Shown here: positions 39,589 to 49,244 of the stretch, in pieces
Layout of the letters: every line of letters begins with the position of its first letter
Position numbering within the stretch: the stretch's first letter is position 1
DNA from: Tetmemena sp. SeJ-2015
Lineage: Eukaryota; Ciliophora; Spirotrichea; Sporadotrichida; Oxytrichidae
DNA: 64,000 nucleotides
Assembly: GCA_027382625.1 (NCBI GenBank)
Contig: JAJKFJ010022447.1
Location: 102,298-166,297, forward strand
Reading direction: 5' to 3'
Notes under the pieces: model-generated
What the model saw: the letters and a program-made list of their open reading frames with translations, nothing else
Database searches by the model: none
What the model was told of the DNA's origin: nothing
Made by a program: the position numbers and the translations under genes

Positions 39589-41109
39589 ATGGAAAGAAGA
39601 GCTAAATCGTGGAAAGACACCAAGCACTGTCCCTCAAAGAGAACAAACGTGCACAACCTCATCAGAGCTATTCTAGAGAGAGACCTCAAGTTCCCTTAAA
39701 ACCCTCACAAGCCCATGCTCAACCTCGGACTGGGTAAGTCATTATGAGTATAGTAATTAAAATTTTAGGTGAGCCAACCAAGGCTAATGGATTTGAATTA
39801 CCTGCTGTTATCAACGAGGCAATTATTGACGTAGTCAGAGGAGAAACCAGCAATGGTTACACAATTAATATCCATTTAAAATTATTGAAATAATGTGTCT
39901 TTCTTTTATGAATGGGAGTAGGAACTATTGAAGCAAGAAAAGCTATAGTTAGAAAGTAAGAATCAAAGTGTTCCTAATTTGGAAAATAGGTTCTCAAACC
40001 CAGAGCACCCCTTTACTGAAAATGAAGTCGTCCTTTCTTTTGGATGCTCAGGTGCACTCTATAACTCCATTTCCGCACTCTGTGAAACCGGAGATAACAT
40101 TCTTGTCCCTCGCCCTGGATTCCCTCTTTGCTTGCCAATTGCCTAAAATCTTGGAATCAAAATAAAGCATTACGATTTACTTGTAAGAAATCCTTTTCTT
40201 GATATATTCTGATAGCCTGAGAAAGGATGGGAAATTGACTTGGATTCTCTCAGAGCTTAGGCTGATGACAGGACTAAAGCCATCCTGGTGAATAATCCCT
40301 CAAACCCATGCGGGTCCTGCTTTTCTAAGAAGCACTGCCTCGATATATTGGAAATTGCAGATGACTTGAAGATCCCAATCATTGCAGACGAAGTCTACTA
40401 CGGTCTTGCTTATGACAAGGATTCTGAGTTTCACTCATTCGGTAACTTAACTGATAACGTCCCCGTCATTGTAAGCTAGTATATACACCATCTTATTCTG
40501 ATATAGTGCGTGAGCTCAATGTCTAAAATTTACTGCCTACCAGGCTGGAGATTGGGCTGGAGTATTTGCTACAACCACCACGGCTATTTTGACCAAGTGA
40601 TTGAACACATGCAAAAGCATGCAAACGTGTTGCTGCATCCTACTTCGTTAGTGCAAGCAGCTATGCCAAGGATCTTAGACGAGGTGACTGAAGAGCATTT
40701 TGAAACTTTGAAGAGCAAGTTGAAGGAAGCATCTGACCTTGCATACGAACATCTTTCTAGCATTAGAGGGCTTGAACCAATTAAAGCAAAGGCAGCTATG
40801 TATATGATGGTCAGAATTCATCTAGAAGAATTTGAGGATATTGAAGATGACATCGATTTCTGCAAGAAATTACTGACTGAAGAGTGCACTCTAACCTTCC
40901 CTGCTCAATGTTTCTTCTCTTAGGATGGATTCAGAATCGTCATTTGCTAATCTAAAGAAAATATTGACGAGTTTGCAGTTAGAGTTTCAGCATTCTGCAA
41001 AGCACACGTAAATTTTGTGCATATTTTATAAGCTCACTATAAGAAGACGATGCCAAGGCTTAAGCCGAGGAACAGTGAAAAGTTAAATGCGAATGAGATG
41101 ATTTAATGA
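39589..41109 (+). CDS. Class I aminotransferase (tyrosine aminotransferase-like)
   Basis: The start is ATG 39589 (MERRAKSWKDTKHCPSKRTN) and the stop is TGA 41107-41109. PLP fold-type I signatures appear in order: NLGLGEPTKANGFELPAV, NGYTMGVGTIEARKAI (after IES removal), LSFGCSGALYNSISALC, RPGFPL, NNPSNPCG, IIADEVYYGLAY (the Asp and Tyr that contact the cofactor) and SSMSKIYCLPGWRLGW, where the Lys forms the Schiff base. It should transfer an amino group between an amino acid and a 2-oxo acid; the closest general match is the tyrosine/alanine aminotransferase group. GT..AG introns lie at about 39735-39768, 39956-39990, 40183-40215 and 40470-40504. One 48 bp IES lies at 39866-39913. The catalytic set is intact. 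Confidence 0.85.
39866..39913. other. IES, 48 bp, pointer AAT (aminotransferase)
   Basis: AAT stands at 39863-39865 and 39911-39913. The piece is AT-rich, contains an in-frame TGA and has no GT donor. Removal joins NGYT to MGVGTIEARKAI. Confidence 0.7.
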
Positions 41110-42529
41110 AGACAATCAATCAAATCTTATTAAACAACCTTAATGCGGACTTGCCGCCTTAAATCTCATATCTTAGCCTGTTAATTAAGCAGAGTTATCA
41201 TTCAGAAACAACTTATCAATCAAACTAACTTACCTTAAATTTAAATACAAATTTCTTATTTAGGAGCTACCCATACTTAAAGATTTTATAAATAGAAAGG
41301 ATTTAGTTCAAGATTATTAGAATATCAATCTTAAAACTAAATTATCTAGCCTTGATCTTGGCAACTTGAAATAGAGATTTGAACAACTTAAATATCCAGA
41401 GAAGTTTGACAAGTAATCTCAACCACTCTAGTATAAAAAGTATCCAGCCACTCATCCTATCAACAACCCCAATCTTTTAATTTATAATGATAATTTAAAG
41501 TATTTAATCTTTTGAGGGTTTCTGAAGAGTATGGAAGGGCTTTGGACATTTTTAGACTTATGACGAAGGCTTTTGAAGTTATAAAAACTGCTTCCCTTGA
41601 TGACACAAAGCTAGCTAGAGTATTTTATGAGCGAAGACTCAAGTAAAGAGTTCTGAATTAGGGTTTAAAGCGAGTGACTAAGAAGTTAAGAGCGAGAAGA
41701 AGATTTAACAGGAATTTGAGGCAAATAACCAAAATATTCAAACTAAGGATTTTACTAAGAGCTTGGAGAAAGCAAATGTTTTATCATCATAGTTAAATAA
41801 AAAAGAGAAAATAAAATAAACTGAAATTATTAAATTCTATAGAACTTTAAAATGAATTAATAATCTTTTTAATGTTTGAGACTACTATAATGAAGTTGAA
41901 ACAGATAAAATAGATAGACTCCCCAAAGAAAAGCTAATTGACTTACTGTGTTAAGTTCAGTGAGTTCTGCAAATGCTAAACTTCGTATTTTATAAGAATT
42001 ATATTATAAACTTGCCAGCAAGAAAGAGGAGATATCGTTCCCCAGAGAAATGTTCAGTATATTGAAACTGATGACCAAATATAAATCCTTCCAAGAGATT
42101 CTCAACAACAATTGAAGAAACCAAAAAGTACAATAAAAATTGGAGACTAAGGGCAAAGTTATCCCTCTAAGCTAATTATATGTGGAAGAAAAGCCCCCAG
42201 CAGTTTCTTGGAGGCCAAATTAAAACACCAATATGTTTTCAACAAACCAGACTAATTCAACAAGAGTAGAGAAAACTAACACTCTAGGAACAGTCAACTA
42301 AAGTTCAAGACTGCAAATAGGGGATGCCTTTTTCAATGCATTTAATAGCATAATTTATAATTTGAACTCCTTCAGCTCACTAGAGAAAGGACTACAACAG
42401 AACACAGCTAAATCTAAGCCAGAGGATTATAGTTTTATTTTAAGGAATTAGGTTCTTTCTATTAGCTAAATCAGCCAAGTACCTTTAGATCTTTCAGAAA
42501 CAGTGCGAATAAAAATTACATATATGTGA
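41106..42529 (+). CDS. Unknown helical protein with several IES/intron interruptions
   Basis: Plus-strand coding pieces end at TGA 42527-42529. Pieces in order: LPILKDFINRKDLVQDYQNI (41275-41470), EEYGRALDIFRLMTKAFEVI (41525-41640), a Glu/Lys-rich helix EVKSEKKIQQEFEANNQNI (41675-41830), DYYNEVETDKIDRLPKEKLI (about 41885-41955), EEISFPREMFSILKLMTKYK (42025-42115) and a Ser/Asn/Gln-rich end finishing LDLSETVRIKITYM. Frame changes between the pieces are explained by AT-rich interruptions. The ATG at 41106 overlaps the TGA of the aminotransferase; the true start is uncertain. A very long alternative frame (41520-42550) is open by chance because only TGA stops. No known domain. Confidence 0.4.
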
Positions 42530-42658
42530 ACGACCAACTATCTTGAATTATAAATTTTTCAACTACTCACTTCTATAATCTTATTAGTTGTCACTTTTTA
42601 AAAGAAATGAGGAGAACTAAAGTTTTCAAAGCAATTATTTATTTCCTTCATTCTTAGT

Positions 42659-43099
42659 TCAGATGCTTGTTGCAGGAGTTGAATTATTACTGTCTGCTGC
42701 GTCTTTGTAGAAGGGTTTTCCAGTTTTATCGTACAAGTCAGGAGCGTCCTTGAATCTCTCTTTTGAGAAGTTGTCGAGGACGTAGTATTTTAGAAATGCC
42801 TTTTCTTTGTCAGTATAGTAGACTTCGTAGTCTGGGTCTCCAAACACATGCTGCCCAGTCTTAGTGGCTATTTAAAAGGCAAAGAGACCTATCAAAAGCT
42901 TATAGGGAACCTTGTTTATGTTCTCGCTTCTCCCAGCAAAGATATAATATAAATTATTTTAGAATTATAAGACGTAAGCTGCGACTGCTGAGATCCCTGC
43001 TAGAGCCTGGGTTTTATTGCCTCCGAGACGAATCCACTGCTCGTCTCTGTACTTCATAGCTGCTCTGGATCTTTCCTCAGCTTCCTTTTCAGAAATCAT
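42659..43099 (-). CDS. Small protein with hydrophobic segment
   Basis: A single uninterrupted frame of 146 codons runs from ATG 43099 (MISEKEAEERSRAAMKYRDE) to TGA 42659-42661. It has two hydrophobic stretches (LAGISAVAAYVL; YKLLIGLFAFQIATK) followed by VYYTDKEKAFLKYYVLDNFS and an acidic, Tyr-rich end. The pattern of helix, membrane span and Tyr/Lys-rich segment recurs in the next gene (YYREEFSEREVAYLKYLAAQ), so the two may be distantly related. The size and layout would suit a mitochondrial inner-membrane complex subunit, but this is only inference. Confidence 0.6.
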
Positions 43100-43128
43100 G
43101 TTATAATTAATTAATTATTTGTTATAAT

Positions 43129-43759
43129 TCATTTATTGTTTAAATTAACTTAATCTACTAAGGTCAGTCGGCTTTGCCCTTGCTCATAATGTTCATTAAC
43201 TACTCTTAATTTAAATTATAATTATTGAAACTTATTATATAGATATTTTTACTCATTCAAGTTGACATACTCAATAGGCCCGTTGAATATAAAAAATTTA
43301 ATATAAATCTGGAGACGAAGTTTGGGTCAGGCTGCTGCTTGCTCCAGTATTTAAGTTGAACAATTTGAGCTCCCATCTTGTTTTCCTTCTCCTCCTCAGG
43401 GTCAAGTAAAATTAAAGTGCATACTGAGCGACTCCTGCTTCGTTGAAGAAGAAGGGGATGTTGTTCCACCTTATGAGGTCCTCTTTATATCTTTGAGCTG
43501 CTAGGTACTTCAAGTACGCCACTTCTCTCTCGCTGAACTCCTCTCTGTAATAGTCATCGCTGAAATAAGAACTGGCTGAAACTGAGAAGAGTCAGCATTC
43601 CCAATAATACAAAAATAAGCTCAAACTGAATTGGAAGTAGTTCTTCAGCACTCCATATCTCTTTAGGGCTATACTCACTTTAAAATAAAACTGCAATGGG
43701 AATCCCGAGAGATAAACTCACTAGCAAAAGGTCATTATTGTTTCTAATTTTTTTCTCAT
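43129..43759 (-). CDS. Small protein with hydrophobic N-part, contains very short IESs
   Basis: Likely start ATG 43759. Coding pieces read ALKRYGVLKNYFQFSLSLF, SSYFSDDYYREEFSEREVAY, DLIRWNNIPFFFNEAGVAQY, then DPEEEKENKMGAQIVQLKYW and NGPIEYVNLNE. Two pieces of 11 bp (43408-43418, pointer AAGT) and 20 bp (43289-43308, pointer AAT) must be removed to stay in frame. A 29 bp GT..AG intron lies at about 43603-43631. A 60 bp piece with pointer TCATT (43198-43257) may be a third IES before the end at TGA 43129-43131. No family name; the layout resembles the neighbouring 42659-43099 protein. Confidence 0.5.
43289..43308. other. IES, 20 bp, pointer AAT
   Basis: AAT is repeated at 43286-43288 and 43306-43308. 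The piece is almost pure A/T. Removal joins NFVSRF to NGPIEYVNLNE. Confidence 0.6.
43408..43418. other. IES, 11 bp, pointer AAGT
   Basis: AAGT is repeated at 43404-43407 and 43415-43418. Removal joins GVAQYALDPEEEKENKMG in one frame. An 11 bp element is too short to be a spliceosomal intron. Confidence 0.75.
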
Positions 43760-44140
43760 TTATAATTAATACACCTCTTTAATTATTCATTGAAGTATTT
43801 CTGCTCTATTTCTTTTCTGTCCGCCACTTTGCTAAGCATCTCTTCTATCTTGTCACGGGGAGGTAGATTGAGCTTAAGCTTGAAGAATTAGGTGAGGGGG
43901 TCCAGTCCAATTTTCTCCACAATTATTCCTGGATGATAGCAAGGGCAATCAAAAAATATCGGGTTAGTAGGGAAGCATCTGCAAATTCTTAAGGATGTTC
44001 AAGGGTCCTAGTTAAACAAGGTTATTCACTACCTGCCTGTGATGAGCATCCACCAAATGCTTTCTCTCTTACAAGTTGCCTGGAGAGTAGTGAGGAATTT
44101 ACTCAGTAGGGTGATCTGAAGTTGTTGATGATTCAGACAT
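43756..44140 (-). CDS. Small Cys-containing protein
   Basis: ATG 44140 starts MSESSTTSDHPTEQIPHYSP, followed by HLVDAHHRQVVNNL. After a frame change near 44010-44040 the second half reads CFPTNPIFFDCPCYHPGIIV and DKIEEMLSKVADRKEIEQKY, ending at TGA 43756-43758. That stop overlaps the ATG of the next minus-strand gene by sharing ATGA. The frame change is probably an intron or IES but its borders are not resolved. No family was recognised. Confidence 0.45.
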
Positions 44141-44228
44141 GATTTTTATAATAATTTATTACCCTTACATCGATTTACAATTCTTAAAGAAAACTTAGAA
44201 TAGCATGTTTTATAATAGAATTACTAAT

Positions 44229-47200
44229 TCACTACTTTATTTGCGCGCCTTGTTTAGAATAGAACTTGCGCATCCTTTTCTCAATCTTTTGGACTCTTTG
44301 GTACATAGGATCATCCTTTATATCGTACGAGTAGAGTGTTTTTATTCTGTGGTCTGCACTACCCTTTTTATTGGTATTGCTAAATAATCACAGGTATTTT
44401 AAAACTATATCTATTGTGATATGATAATAAAGAGCTTTTGGAATCCATCCATGGTGTCTCTCCCTCCATTTATTCCTTCTAGTTTAAGCTGTTACAGTAG
44501 CATATTCTTCATAATCTTAACTTTATTCTCGACTTGTTAAATGATATGCACAGTCCGTTCATCATTTGGTAGCATCCCTGATCCAATCATGGACTACAAA
44601 TCGTGAAGCTCAGTCTTAGTTTTCTTATATTCTGATCTTAAATCCTCCACTCCAAGTTCCTTATAGATGTTGTTGCTAAAAGAGGAGAGAACAAGCTCAT
44701 CATGTTTCTTAGGATTGAAGCAGAGGCAGCAGCATGACTTCCACGAATTTGGGAAGAAGAACTGCATAAACTCAGCCATCAAGTAAATTAGAAATATCCC
44801 TATCCCTCCTAGTATGTATATTAGAGTATGAGTCTAGTAAAGTCGTTGGATGGACAAATACTAGTTAGTGGTAAGTTAGCTTGATAATTTGCTATCAATC
44901 TAATCTCTGATAAAGCTTAAATAGGTCACATCACCACTGTATGTAAAGATTGCAGAGTTGGAGTACATATAGAATCCAAAGCAGAGATGCACTACTATTG
45001 CATAGTTAAAGAAGCTTCTGGAGATGTTTGACAGTTCGATTCCGTATCTAGGAGGCTTTTTATACACTCGAGTAACTAAAATAGATTAAGATAATAGATT
45101 AAACTTACATAGAAATTTGTCCACCCAGTACATCATGAAGAACTAGCACATTCCCACCAAATAGAGGAGAGGCATGCCACTTGAGTAAATCATAATGATG
45201 AAGATTGTTGTCATGATTTGAGCGTACCTGACTTCAATCATGAATTCAGGTCCTGTATATACTTCGTTGTATTCGTCTTAAAGTAGTTTTCTTGTCTTTC
45301 TTTTGTTGCAAGTGCAGCCTCTATCAATACACTTTTTGAAGGCCTTCACAAATATTTTCACAAAGGCGCCAATGTGTGGGGAAATGAAAAAAATGATGTT
45401 GATCATCATAGTAAGTACTATAGTTGCTCCTACTACTCTGTACCACTCGACCGTGAAATCAGTGTACTTTCCTCCGAATAGAGGGAAGAACTCGGGCAAA
45501 GAAACCTCGCTCACTTTCGCATTTACCACCAAGATAAGTAGACCTGTATTGATAAGCTGAATGAAGAACATTTTAATAGTGCTGCTTGCTTTCTCTTCAG
45601 TCTTAGTATGGAATCTCTAGAATTTGCTCAATCCTAAAATTAGAATGAATGGAGGGAAAGTTTACTTTATAGAACTTCAGTAATGATGATATTGAGAGCA
45701 GTAATCAGAATAGCAGTTGAATAAATCATAGCATTAGTAATTGTGTAGCCAGTGAGCCAGTCATAGCAAAAGCTTCTCTCCATTTTAGAAAACTATGTCC
45801 TTTACTTTTAATCTATAGAGTTTAAGGAGTTAAATAAAAGCTTACTCTACAAGCTTGAGTTGTTAGTAGCAATAGCAATTTATAAGGCCTGTTTGTCTAT
45901 CTTCAGGCAAGAGTGTAATCATTATAAGCCTACGTTTAAGTTATAGTGGTAAAATAAATTATGAGTACTTCCAAAAGCTACTGATGCTATACTTAGATGA
46001 GTATTTATCTTGATAGTATTTAGGTCACAACGATGCCAGCAACTGAGATGGCTAGGAGAATAATTGTAATGATCAAAACTATCAGGGTTCGAATGAATCT
46101 ATTAAAACCTCCAACTTGAAGATTCCTCCACTTGAATGACTGAAGGCTCAGGTGCTGGCACCACCACAGGCCAATTGGTATCCATACTAAGAAGTAAATT
46201 AGGTTGAATTTTTTAACTTACTATTTATGTCTAAAGTCTTTATTGTTGGAGCAACATCTTCGGCATCTTCCCACTTTATTAATAGACTTCAAGTATTAAA
46301 ATAATTTTATATAAGATATTTAGCTTTTCCATTCATAGATTAGAATTGAGCAAACACAACCTCTGCTTGAAGTTTTCTTTTAGAAGTGTACTCTTCCATC
46401 TGCTTGAGTAGTTAAACTGCTTATTCATTTAGCTTTTTAATCTTCTCCTGGTATAAATCCTCTCTTAGAAGGGTCATCTTTGGCAAAGGGCCCTTCGAAT
46501 CTTTTCTTTTGCTGCAATTAGGCTGCCATCTTCATCATATAGTCCATCCTTCCATAGTCATTTAATCCAAAGTTAATGTCCATTATCATATTCTGATTCT
46601 CATCCACTATTCCAGTTTAAGGATACAAATTAAACTCTAATTTTTTTTAAAAGATTGTTGAGCTCACTGGAAGCTCCTTCACTCATTAGTACGTTTTCTA
46701 GGTTGAACCAGAGTTTGGACTTGGGGTTACTTGATATTATCATGGGATGGTAAGTTCTTGATTTGGACTGCGAAGTCACTGGCTGTGATGACTGACTCAT
46801 CGATTTCATGTAAGGTGATATTCTGAAACGCTCTAAGGTAAATCATTGAAGATCAGGAAGATTAAAGCTATACCCAGATCCAATATAACCACGATCATTG
46901 CCACTCTGAATTTCGACAATTTCATACTACAATAAAATAAACTTCCCCTGTATGTAAATTTATACTATCGTCCTAAAATACTTTAATAGTGTCACTCTTG
47001 CAAATAGCTTGCAGGAAGTAGACGACCTCAGTGCTGTTTATTTTTGGATTAGCAGTTGTAGTACAGTTTGCAGGAACTAAAGTACTGTTCAAAGGGAAAT
47101 CGCAACTCTTAAATAAAATATGCTTACTAACTCACTTTGCCTGAGCAAGACTGATTAAAGACCTTGTCGACGTAGTTCTTGTTTGTAGATCCAAAATTAG

Positions 47201-48535
47201 AGTTTTCATAGTCGCAATACTTCGGAGCGTAGGTTATTAAGCTGCCTTCATCTGAGCAAGAGGAGCTGGAGTTAGAGAAGGACTAGCCAAACATGGAAAC
47301 TGAATCTAGAGTTCCAAAAGGCGCAAAATATTGAAATTTTTCCTTAAGTCAACAAGGCGCTGTTGCAAGGCATAATCAATTAAAAATAAAATAAAAAATC
47401 AGATTAGCCTATATTACCTAGAGAAAAAGCTGCTAGTGTATACTTGAGGTTACTTTTAGTGCCTTCGTCAGAGCTATTGCCAGAGTAGAAGAAAATGTAA
47501 GCAGGCACACTCATTAGGGAGAATATGAAGAGCATTGTTATCATGTGCTTCACAAATTAGAAGTAGAGAGAAATTCCAGCCCCATACTGAGCAAAGTCAG
47601 TGTCCCTTGCTTTTCTACAACATAGATGCCAACCAGTCTTCGTATCGCACAATCTATCAAATTAAAATAAAAATAAATCTATGTCTTTGGTATTTAACCT
47701 TTTTAGAGACAGGATTAAACAAAAATTTAAAATTGTAAAAGATCTTTGATGGCAACTCTTGGATGAGTTTTATTGACATTGTAAATCATTTTCTCAAATG
47801 AAAGTCCATGGGAAGCATCTTTCTTGAATAGAGAAGAAAATAAGAACTTATATAAGCCTTTTGGTGTGGTTAAGAAGGGTCTTTGACATCTGACTTTGCC
47901 TTCATACTTTGATCCTTCAGTGGGATCTTCATCATCGTATTCATCATCATATTCGTCCTCCTCTTCAAGGTTAGGATCATATTCTCTGTGGCTCTAGTCC
48001 CCCTGATTCCTGTTTGAATTTTGATAGTTGGTAGCTTGCTGACTAAATGTCCTATAAAGCTAGTAAGTATAACTGAATGAGAGATTTTTAATTTCACCCG
48101 AAAATGGTCAGCTCTTAAAACACGAGCATAAAAAACAAAATGGATAAATTTTACCAGTACTTTTCCTCAGAGCCTCCAACTGGGTGGATCTTGTTCTTGC
48201 CTGAGTTCACGATCTTTCCGTTCTACTGTGAGCCCCTGAATATATCCTGATTCTTGTTGCTCTGATCCTCTATTCCTTTTACGAAATTGGAGGCAAACCC
48301 ACTCTTCTGCGGCTAATTAAAGACTATAAATAATTAGGTAGGATCCCTACCTGAGAGGCGTCAACACCATGTTGGTTCATAGAAGTATTAATGTTTGAAA
48401 AATGATCAGGAGTGCCTGAGCCACTCATTACATTCTAACTATTAAGTGATCTAGCATTTAAATATTAAAAGCAGCTTAGCTGGCTTGCTGGTTCGAAGCG
48501 AAACCGTTGTTGTTGTTGTTATTGGTTTGCCTCAT
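44229..48535 (-). CDS. Large multi-pass membrane protein, possible channel or transporter
   Basis: ATG 48535 begins MRQTNNNNNNNGFASNQQAS; the disordered N-terminus has an acidic run (EEEDEYDDEYDDEDP). The first span follows a Cys motif (GWHLCCRKARDTDFAQYGAG, then FVKHMITMLFIFSLMSVPAY). An extracellular Cys-rich loop lies around 47280-47000. At least six further spans follow (MFFIQLINTGLLILVVN, VVGATIVLTMMINIIFFISP, IMTTIFIIMIYSSGMPLLYL, SFFNYAIVVHLCFGFYMYS) with PPRYGIELSNIS between two of them. The C-terminus is coiled coil and ends KRMRKFYSKQGAQIKQ at TGA 44229-44231. About ten AT-rich interruptions occur. The layout (cytosolic start, paired late spans, PPRYG-type loop) recalls anoctamin/OSCA/TMC-type proteins, but I cannot assign it to one. 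Confidence 0.55.
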
Positions 48536-48817
48536 AGTGATATATAATCTGTTTCTTAAATTATAGAGTTAAAGTTTGCCTTCTAATAAGTCAAATGCAA
48601 ATTCTAAATTTAGACATAAATCAATGGGATTATCACTCTCAAAAAGTATTGCCAAATTTTCCAAACTCTAGCTAATCAGGACTGGTCTCTGCATTTAGAA
48701 TTTCAGCAATTCAAATTAGCAGCCACACTTTGCAAATCCTGAGAAGAAGATAAATGTTGATTATAATACATAATATAGACGAATCTATAGTACTTATTTA
48801 AAAGGCACAATAATATT
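48536..48817. other. Divergent spacer
   Basis: About 280 bp, AT-rich, between the minus-strand membrane-protein start and a plus-strand ATG at 48818. No gene seen. Confidence 0.4.
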
Positions 48818-49228
48818 ATGAAAGCAGTCATTGCTCCTTAAAGCTCAACTGCAAAATAGTCTACTAGTTTAGTTGCTGAGGACTTAAACAAATATCATAA
48901 ATTAAAGAGGAAGCTTATTCAAAGGTTGGAGGGATGAGAATCAGTAGTTTACACTAAACCTTTTAGAGAGCATGGCTATGTGAAAGCCAGCCTAGTTGAA
49001 GACCGAAGAAATCTTGGGACTATTATCTCTGCTTCCTCTCACACTGTTAAGACTATAATCCGACATCTGGGGAAATCAGTTCAAAGCAGCCTATTTACCG
49101 ATCAAACTCTATTTAGGCATGGGAGTTTACGCCCCAGGCTTAACTATTATTTAATGGTGGGCATGATTAACTATCGATACCTGGGGCTTGTCATCTCCGT
49201 TATTGCTCCCATTCACATTCATATTTAA
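48818..49228 (+). CDS. Possible small gene with one in-frame TGA
   Basis: ATG 48818 reads MKAVIAPQSSTAKQSTSLVA and LNKYHKLKRKLIQRLEG, then a TGA at 48935-48937. The same frame continues with FREHGYVKASLVEDRRNLGT and SSHTVKTIIRHLGKSVQSSL to about 49228. Codon choice is similar on both sides of the TGA, so either a small IES or a frame change lies here, or the second part is chance. The end overlaps the 3' end of the kinase gene on the other strand. Weak support. Confidence 0.3.
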
Positions 49229-49244
49229 TTATATACACACCTAT

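Noticed and set aside
41520..42550. Single plus-strand frame open for over 340 codons
   Set aside because: With TGA as the only stop such runs arise by chance; other frames in the same stretch have better composition (Glu/Lys-rich helix, Ser/Asn-rich end).
42955..42985. TTATA-flanked piece in the 42659-43099 gene as an IES
   Set aside because: Its removal would shift the frame and the gene is already open.
43198..43257. 60 bp TCATT-flanked piece as a firm IES
   Set aside because: The frame is open with or without it, so the sequence alone does not decide.
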